Source of the DNA: DATAQC01 sp039649175
GTDB lineage: Bacteria > Actinomycetota > Acidimicrobiia > Acidimicrobiales > AC-14
Assembly (NCBI GenBank): GCA_039649175.1
Contig: JBBWZS010000159.1
Span: 1 to 48,101, forward strand
Direction of reading: 5' to 3'
Length of the DNA: 48,101 nt
Notes under the pieces: generated by a model
Databases searched by the model: none
The model's input: the letters and a program-made list of their open reading frames with translations, nothing else
Told to the model about the DNA's origin: nothing
Shown here: positions 43,055-48,101 of the stretch, piece by piece
Position numbering within the stretch: position 1 is the first letter of the stretch
How the letters are laid out: every line of letters begins with the position of its first letter
Translations under genes and position numbers: made by a program

Positions 43055-44019
43055 ACGCCCGCGTCGAGGTCCACCTCACCGCCGACGACCTCCGGGGCGC
43101 CCTTCGTGCCGACGTCGAGGCGGGCCTGACATCGATGCCCAAGGAACTGCCCCCGAAGTGGTTCTACGACCAGCGGGGGTCGGAGCTGTTCGACCGGATA
43201 ACCCGTCTCCCCGAGTACTACCCCACCAGCCGGGAGCGGTTTCTGCTGGCCGAGCAGAGCGACTACGTGGCCCGCTTCACCGACGCCGACACGGTCGTGG
43301 AGCTGGGGTCGGGCACCTCGGACAAGACCCGCCTGCTACTCGACGCCTTCCGCCAGGCCGGGTCACTGCGGCGCTTCACCCCGTTCGACGTGAGTGAGCC
43401 CACCGTGCGCCGGGCCGCCGCTGACCTGGCGGCCGAGTACCCGGAGGTGGAGATCACCGCCGTGGTGGGTGACTTCGACCACCACCTCGGCGCCATCCCT
43501 ACCGAGGGCCGGCGCCTGATCGCCTTTCTGGGCGGCACCATCGGCAACTTCGCCCCCAAGCCCAGGGCCGAGTTCCTGGCCGCCCTGTCGGCCACCATGG
43601 CGCCCGGTGACGCCCTCCTCCTGGGCACCGACCTGGTCAAGTCCGAGGCCCGGATGGTGGCCGCCTACGACGACCCCGGCGGCGTGACGGCGGAGTTCAA
43701 CCGCAACGTGCTGCGGGTCGTCAACCGGGAGCTGCACGCCGACTTCGTGCCCGAGCGCTTCTCCCATGTGGCCCGTTTCGACCCCGAGGAGGAGTGGATC
43801 GAGATGCGGCTGCGGGCCGACGAGGCGGAGATGGTCGACGTGGACGACCTCGGCCTCACCGTCGCCTTCGGCGACGGCGAGATGATGCGCACCGAGATCA
43901 GCACGAAGTTCCGCAGGTCGGGTGTCGAGGCCGAGCTGGGCGAGGCCGACCTGGAGCTGGCGCGGTGGTGGACCGACCCCGACGGTGACTACGCGGTGTC
44001 CCTGTCGTTCCGTGAGTAG
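43051..44019 (+). CDS. egtD: L-histidine N-alpha-methyltransferase EgtD
   Basis: 322 residues. The EgtD/DUF2260 fold is visible: KELPPKWFYDQRGSELFDRIT, LPEYYPTSRERFLL, VVELGSGTSDKTRLLLDA (SAM site), RFTPFDVSEPTVRRAA, RRLIAFLGGTIGNFAP with the substrate Asn region, DALLLGTDLVKSEARMVAAY, EFNRNVLRVVNRELHADF and EEWIEMRL. It adds three methyl groups to histidine to make hercynine, releasing three S-adenosylhomocysteine, which AhcY would clear. GTG at 43051 overlaps the remnant of egtC. Confidence 0.96.
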   Translation: MNARVEVHLTADDLRGALRADVEAGLTSMPKELPPKWFYDQRGSELFDRITRLPEYYPTSRERFLLAEQSDYVARFTDADTVVELGSGTSDKTRLLLDAFRQAGSLRRFTPFDVSEPTVRRAAADLAAEYPEVEITAVVGDFDHHLGAIPTEGRRLIAFLGGTIGNFAPKPRAEFLAALSATMAPGDALLLGTDLVKSEARMVAAYDDPGGVTAEFNRNVLRVVNRELHADFVPERFSHVARFDPEEEWIEMRLRADEAEMVDVDDLGLTVAFGDGEMMRTEISTKFRRSGVEAELGEADLELARWWTDPDGDYAVSLSFRE

Positions 44020-45214
44020 TCGCGGCATCGACGTGGCCCGGGCCAGGGCCGAGACACCCGGTTGTGGCCACGTCGTGCACCTGAACAACGCCGGCGCCTC
44101 GTTGCAGCCCGCGCCGGTGCTCGACGCCGTGTTCGCCCATCTTCGGCGCGAGGCCGACACCGGCGGGTACGAGGCCGCCCTGGAAGCGGCCGATGCCCTG
44201 CACCGCCCCTACACGGCCGCCGCGGGCCTGTTGGGATGCGAGCCGGGCGAGATCGCCGTGGTCGAGAGCGCCACCCGGGCGTGGCAGGCGGCATTCGGCG
44301 CGGTGCCACTGGAGGCGGGCGACCGGTTGCTCACCTCGACGGCCGAGTACGGGAGCAACTACCTCCAGATGCTGCACTCCGCCCGGCGCCGGGGGGTGAG
44401 CGTCGAGGTGATACCCGACGACGAGAACGGACAGGTGTCGGTCGACGCCCTGGCCGCGACCATCGACCGGCGGGTGAAGCTGGTGGCCATCACCCATGTC
44501 CCCATGGGCCGGGGCGTGGTGAACCCGGCGGCCGCCGTCGGGCGCGTCACCCGGGCCGCCGGCGTGCCCTTCCTCCTCGACGCCTGCCAGTCCCTTGGCC
44601 ATGTCCCCATCGACGTCGACGCCATCGGGTGTGACTTCCTCTCCGCCACCAGCCGCAAGTTCGTCAGGGGGCCGCGGGGGGTGGGCCTGCTCTACGCCCG
44701 GACGGCCACCACCGCCGCCCTGGAGCCCGCCCTGATCGACCTGAGCTCGGCGTCGTGGACCTCCCGGGACGGTTATGTCCTACAACCGGGCGGCCTGCGG
44801 TTCGAGAGCTTCGAGATCTCGACGGCAGCCAAGATCGGCTTCGGGGTGGCCCTCGGCTACGCCCTCGAGTGGGGCCTCGACGCCATCTGGGAGCGGCTGC
44901 GCACCCTGGGTGCGCGCCTCCGCAACGGGCTGGCCGCCCTCCCCGGCGTCGAGGTCCACGACCCGGAGGGCGCGCACTGCGCCATCGTCACCTTCTCGGT
45001 GGCCGGGTGGCGACCCGCCGACGTGCGTGAGGCCCTGGGCCGCGCCGGTGTGAACGTGTCGGTCGTGGACGCCGCCACCGCCCACCTCGACTTCGACCAG
45101 CGGGGCCTGACCGCCGTGGTACGGGCGTCGGTGCACTACTACAACGACGACGACGACCTCGAACGCTGCTGGCAGGCGGTCGCCGCCCTGCGCGCCGGCG
45201 GCGTCAGCGGGTGA
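44012..45214 (+). CDS. egtE: PLP-dependent C-S lyase EgtE-like
   Basis: 400 residues of the class V aminotransferase / cysteine desulfurase-like fold: VHLNNAGASLQPAPVLDAV, TGGYEAALEAADALHRPY, VESATRAWQAAFGAV, AEYGSNYLQMLH, VAITHVPMGRGVVNP, FLLDACQSLGHVPIDV with the PLP-binding Asp and Gln, SATSRKFVRGPRGVGLLYAR with the catalytic Lys, LRFESFEIST. It would cleave hercynylcysteine sulfoxide to ergothioneine, pyruvate and ammonia. GTG at 44012 overlaps egtD by 8 bases and the gene ends in the GTG of the epimerase. The position in the cluster supports EgtE. Confidence 0.93.
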   Translation: MSSRGIDVARARAETPGCGHVVHLNNAGASLQPAPVLDAVFAHLRREADTGGYEAALEAADALHRPYTAAAGLLGCEPGEIAVVESATRAWQAAFGAVPLEAGDRLLTSTAEYGSNYLQMLHSARRRGVSVEVIPDDENGQVSVDALAATIDRRVKLVAITHVPMGRGVVNPAAAVGRVTRAAGVPFLLDACQSLGHVPIDVDAIGCDFLSATSRKFVRGPRGVGLLYARTATTAALEPALIDLSSASWTSRDGYVLQPGGLRFESFEISTAAKIGFGVALGYALEWGLDAIWERLRTLGARLRNGLAALPGVEVHDPEGAHCAIVTFSVAGWRPADVREALGRAGVNVSVVDAATAHLDFDQRGLTAVVRASVHYYNDDDDLERCWQAVAALRAGGVSG

Positions 45215-46371
45215 GCCCGGCGATCCGGGTGATGGTGGTGGCCGGCACCCGGCCGGAGGCCATCAAGCTGGCGCCCGTCATCCAGGGCCTGGGGGCGTCG
45301 CCCGACTTCGAGGTCGACGTGGCCCTCACCGCCCAGCACCGGGAGATGGTCGACCAGGTGCTGAGCCTGTTCGCCATCCGGCCCCGTCATGACCTGAACA
45401 TCCTGCGCCCCGGCCAGAGCCTGGCCGACGTCACCGCCCGGGCACTGCAGGGTCTGGCCGATGTGATGGCCGCCGACCGGCCCGACACGGTGGTGGTGCA
45501 GGGCGACACCAGCACCGCCTTCGCCGGCGCCCTGGCCGCCTTCTACGCCGCCGTGCCCGTCGTGCACGTGGAAGCGGGCCTGCGCACCGGCGACGTGCGC
45601 TCCCCGTTCCCCGAGGAGGTCAACCGCCGCCTCATCACCCAGGTGGCCGACCTGCACCTGGCGCCGACCCCGGCCAACCGGGACAACCTCGAGGCCGAGG
45701 GGGTCGACCGGGCCCGCATCGTCGTCACCGGCAACACCGGCATCGACGCCCTGCTGTGGACGGTCGAGCAGTCGCCCGGCTACGGCGATCCCGCCCTGGC
45801 CGGCCTCGACGCCGACCCTCGCCGGGTGCTGGTGGTCACCGCCCACCGGCGGGAGTCGTGGGGCGCGTCGATGGAGGCCATCGGCCGGGCCCTGGGCCAG
45901 GTGGCCAGGGCCGAGCCCGACCTGCTCATCGTGTTCCCCATCCACCGCAACCCGGTGGTCCGCCACGCCATCCTGCCCGCCGTCGCCGGGCTGGCCAACG
46001 TGGTGATGGTGGAGCCGTTGAGCTACGGCTGCTTCGCCGCCCTCCTGCGCCGGGCCCACATCCTGCTCACCGACAGTGGCGGCATCCAGGAAGAGGGGCC
46101 CAGCCTGGGCAAGCCCGTCCTGGTCATGCGCGACACCACCGAGCGGCCCGAGGCCGTCGCCGGCGGCGCCGTGGCCCTGGTGGGAACCGACCAGGGCGCC
46201 ATCGCCCGGGCCGTGATCGGCCTGCTCCACGACGAGGACGCCTACCGGGCGATGGCCAGGGCCACCAACCCCTACGGCGACGGGCGGGCCGCCGCCCGCA
46301 CGGTTGCCGCCATGGCCCACTTCTTCGGCCTGGGCCCTCCGCCGGAGGAGTTCACCCCTACCCCCAACTGA
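45211..46371 (+). CDS. wecB: UDP-N-acetylglucosamine 2-epimerase (non-hydrolysing)
   Basis: 386 residues. Motifs: VVAGTRPEAIKLAPVI, VVVQGDTSTAFAGALAAFY, VHVEAGLRTGDVRSPFPEE, NRRLITQVADLHLAPTPANR, VTAHRRESWGASM, HRNPVVR, and LLTDSGGIQEEGPSLGKPVL. It converts UDP-GlcNAc to UDP-ManNAc, a precursor for cell wall linkage units, teichuronic or capsular sugars. It overlaps egtE by four bases (GTGA) and would be translated with the ergothioneine genes although it belongs to envelope synthesis; the join may simply reflect compact gene order. The bidirectional terminator follows. Confidence 0.95.
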   Translation: MSPAIRVMVVAGTRPEAIKLAPVIQGLGASPDFEVDVALTAQHREMVDQVLSLFAIRPRHDLNILRPGQSLADVTARALQGLADVMAADRPDTVVVQGDTSTAFAGALAAFYAAVPVVHVEAGLRTGDVRSPFPEEVNRRLITQVADLHLAPTPANRDNLEAEGVDRARIVVTGNTGIDALLWTVEQSPGYGDPALAGLDADPRRVLVVTAHRRESWGASMEAIGRALGQVARAEPDLLIVFPIHRNPVVRHAILPAVAGLANVVMVEPLSYGCFAALLRRAHILLTDSGGIQEEGPSLGKPVLVMRDTTERPEAVAGGAVALVGTDQGAIARAVIGLLHDEDAYRAMARATNPYGDGRAAARTVAAMAHFFGLGPPPEEFTPTPN

Positions 46372-46408
46372 GGGCGCCGCCGTGTCGCCACGAGAAGGTG
46401 ACCGGACG

Positions 46409-46438
46409 CGACAACGCGGCCCGAAGGCCGCGTCGTCG
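46409..46438. terminator. Bidirectional terminator hairpin
   Basis: An 8-bp stem ACGCGGCC/GGCCGCGT with a CGAA loop (46414-46433) is extended by four more pairs after one mismatch. It lies between the convergent epimerase and secreted-protein genes (46372-46466) and should end both. Confidence 0.7.
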
Positions 46439-46466
46439 ACGGATCGTTGGTGCTACTGCGCAGGCG

Positions 46467-47402
46467 CTACCGGGGGTCGGAGGCGAAGAGCCGGCGACGA
46501 CCGAACCAGGCAGCTCCACCGGCGACGGCCACCATGCCGAGGGCGATCGGGATGCCCTTGGTCGGGATGACGGAGACGGCGGCGATGGTGGCGTTCGGCC
46601 CGCAGGTGACGGTGCCGATGCTGATCTCCAAGCCGTTGGTCAGGCCCAGCAGGGGGAGAAGCGTGACCAGGCCGGGGAGGACCTTGACGTCGAGGGCGGT
46701 GACCGTGAGCTGGCCGCCGACCGTCGTCTGCTTGTTGGCGTCGATGGTCAGCAACGGGGTGGTCGTGCCGAGCAGCGACAGGCTGATGGGATTGCTGAGG
46801 TTGACCAGCGGGTTCAGAGGGAGCGTGCCCAGACCGGTGACCACACCCAGTGCGGGCAGCAACGTGGCCAGCGGCCCACCGATGGCCACGTTGGCCAGCG
46901 TCGAGGCGCCGGTCAGCACGCCGTTGACGTCGGAGCAGGTGGCGTAGATGGCGTCAGCGGTGATGATGTTGCCCAGGAGGTTGACTCCCTGGCCCGTGCC
47001 GTTGGTGACGGTGCACGGGTCGCTGGGGCCGATCTGCACCGCTCCGCCTCCGGGTCCGGTGACCCCGCCGCAGGCGAACGACGACGCCACGACGGTCGGC
47101 GAGCCGACATTGGTGGCGATGGCGTCGGCCACCAGCACCCCGGCCGACAGCAGGGCACCGCTACTGGTGCCCGGGCCGCCGACGGTGCAGGGGCCCGTCT
47201 GGGTTCCGGGCGAAGGCTGGGTGCCGTCGTTGGTGGCGGCGCATGTGCCGGTGTTGACCAGGTTGCCGCCGATGGCGTTGGCCGTGGCCTGGGACACCGT
47301 GGTGGCGGCGACGGCCTGGGTTGCGGTGAGCGACAGCACCGCCAGCCCGAGCACCATCGCGGTGCCGAGCTTGGTGGCTCCCCGCCTGAAGGTCCTGTTC
47401 AT
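46467..47402 (-). CDS. Secreted surface protein with C-terminal membrane anchor
   Basis: 311 residues. A signal peptide (hydrophobic AMVLGLAVLSLTATQAVAA) is followed by a Gly/Thr/Val/Leu-rich mature part with repeats like GVNLLGNIITADAIYATCSD and SGALLSAGVLVADAIATN, spaced cysteines that could form disulfides, and a C-terminal hydrophobic helix (IPIALGMVAVAGGAAWFG) ending with RRR, an anchoring and sorting layout. The style recalls the choice-of-anchor secreted proteins of actinobacteria, but I cannot assign a family firmly. The start ATG at 47402 has AAGGGAGA upstream; an upstream in-frame extension to 47432 is less likely. Confidence 0.75.
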   Translation of the reverse strand: MNRTFRRGATKLGTAMVLGLAVLSLTATQAVAATTVSQATANAIGGNLVNTGTCAATNDGTQPSPGTQTGPCTVGGPGTSSGALLSAGVLVADAIATNVGSPTVVASSFACGGVTGPGGGAVQIGPSDPCTVTNGTGQGVNLLGNIITADAIYATCSDVNGVLTGASTLANVAIGGPLATLLPALGVVTGLGTLPLNPLVNLSNPISLSLLGTTTPLLTIDANKQTTVGGQLTVTALDVKVLPGLVTLLPLLGLTNGLEISIGTVTCGPNATIAAVSVIPTKGIPIALGMVAVAGGAAWFGRRRLFASDPR

Positions 47403-47513
47403 GAAATCTCCCTTGCCTGCCGGTCGGGGCAACCTAGCGTGCCCTCACGATGGTGTCAAAGGTCCGCGCGCCCCCCACTGATGATCCTCCCCGGCTGGAT
47501 GAAGGCCGGCTGA

Positions 47514-47544
47514 GATATATGGCGCGAACGCTAGCAGCGTCACA
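47514..47544 (-). promoter_or_regulatory. Putative promoter for the secreted surface protein
   Basis: On the minus strand TGTGAC (47539-47544) and ATATAT (47515-47520) are 18 bases apart. This AT-rich patch stands out in the 250-base gap 47403-47652, which otherwise holds no gene that I can see. Confidence 0.35.
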
Positions 47545-47652
47545 GCAGTGCAGGCGGGATGGGCTGCGGTGGCCTCCGCCCGCCGGGCTCCCAGACGCGG
47601 CGACGGTAGAGTTCGGGGTGCAGCCACTGCAGAGGGACGAGGGAGCACGAGC

Positions 47653-48101
47653 CTGAGCGTTCGCCGGGGACTGGGCCATCTCGGTGGCCTCATCGGCCTG
47701 GTGGTGGCCGTGGTGGCGGCGACTGCGATGTCGTTCGCCCGGCAGGTGCCGTCCCCGGTGCCCACGCCCGCCCAGCGACCGGGGACGTGCCATCTGGCCG
47801 AGGACCCCAACGAGCTGATCGCCATGCTCAGCGACACCGCTCCTCCGGTGCCCTGCTCGCGGCCCCACCAGACCGAGACCATGTGGGTGAGCCGGGTGAC
47901 GGGCCCGCTGGCGGCGTCGAAGACCCGGCCCAACGGCGAGCTGCTCAACCAGACGATCAGCGGGCAGTGCTACGACTACGACAGCGTCCGCGCCTACCTG
48001 GGCGCCCAACCCGGCGACGCCACCTGGGGCATCCTCTCGTGGGCCCGTTTCCCGACCGCCGCCGAGTGGGCGCACGGCGACCGGACCCTGGTGTGCCAGG
48101 G
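47653..48101 (+). CDS. Septum-formation domain membrane protein (3-prime end cut), probable CTG start
   Basis: About 149 codons are in the window; the gene continues past the right edge. One N-terminal membrane helix (GGLIGLVVAVVAATAMSFA) precedes an outside region with the pattern of the actinobacterial septum formation domain: CHLAEDPNELIAMLSD, VPCSRPHQTETMWVSRV, ISGQCYDYDSVRAYLGAQPG, and FPTAAEWAHGDRTLVCQ, with paired cysteines. No ATG, GTG or TTG lies in frame before the helix; CTG at 47653 has GGGAG seven bases upstream. Role in division is inferred from the family name only. Confidence 0.75.
   Translation, partial: MSVRRGLGHLGGLIGLVVAVVAATAMSFARQVPSPVPTPAQRPGTCHLAEDPNELIAMLSDTAPPVPCSRPHQTETMWVSRVTGPLAASKTRPNGELLNQTISGQCYDYDSVRAYLGAQPGDATWGILSWARFPTAAEWAHGDRTLVCQ

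Overview
The window is about 48 kb of very GC-rich DNA (by eye near 70%), densely packed with short overlaps between genes, many GTG starts, actinobacterial-type cell division genes (FtsB-like, FtsE, FtsX, a septum-formation domain protein), an ergothioneine cluster, a DUF222/HNH endonuclease and long-form hibernation factor. This points to an actinomycete (Actinomycetota), perhaps Acidimicrobiia; the class is inference from gene content and style, not a placement.

Layout. 1-3.7 kb: cut-off secreted beta-helix protein, a lipoprotein and a GH25 lysozyme on the minus strand, an unusual GYF-MscL-zinc ribbon channel, another lipoprotein and a hemerythrin-like protein. 3.7-7.1 kb: a membrane HtrA-type protease divergent from one 626-residue protein joining an ECF-type sigma factor, a zinc-binding anti-sigma-like domain, a likely membrane segment and an L,D-transpeptidase. 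7.2-11.9 kb: six-gene overlapping plus-strand operon eno - ftsB-like - DUF72 - DUF501 - Ppx/GppA - GNAT. 12-13.7 kb: ftsE-ftsX on minus. 13.8-16.5 kb: an SOS-type leaderless DUF222/HNH gene, a decayed sigma factor locus and a VapBC-like toxin-antitoxin pair. 16.5-20.4 kb: secA-prfB. 20.5-28 kb: glycosyltransferases and membrane proteins, an orphan response regulator, hpf, comF and a glycosyltransferase-methyltransferase fusion. 28-32.2 kb: overlapping minus-strand operon manB - Trm112-like - sugar isomerase - ahcY. 32.4-40.1 kb: a glycosyltransferase, SRAP protein, EEP-family hydrolase and three large membrane proteins, two of them GT-C-like glycosyltransferases. 40.2-46.4 kb: an ergothioneine operon (small ORF, egtA, egtB, a 3-prime remnant of egtC, egtD, egtE) running into a UDP-GlcNAc 2-epimerase. 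46.4-48.1 kb: a secreted surface-type protein and a cut-off septum-formation protein.

How the genes work together. Much of the window serves the cell envelope: mannose-phosphate supply (manB, isomerase), several polyprenyl-linked glycosyltransferases, UDP-ManNAc formation, peptidoglycan enzymes (GH25, L,D-transpeptidase), protein export (SecA) and division (FtsB, FtsEX). AhcY would clear S-adenosylhomocysteine made by the methyltransferases encoded nearby, including EgtD.

Best candidates for something new: the sigma/anti-sigma/L,D-transpeptidase single polypeptide with a divergent HtrA protease; loss of egtC leaving only its last ~42 codons; a 24-codon ORF with a strong ribosome site just ahead of egtA; a two-hairpin element with compensatory changes found after both ftsX and ahcY; and a 30-bp tandem repeat that encodes parts of two unrelated proteins. 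No rRNA, tRNA, CRISPR array, IS element or prophage was recognised.
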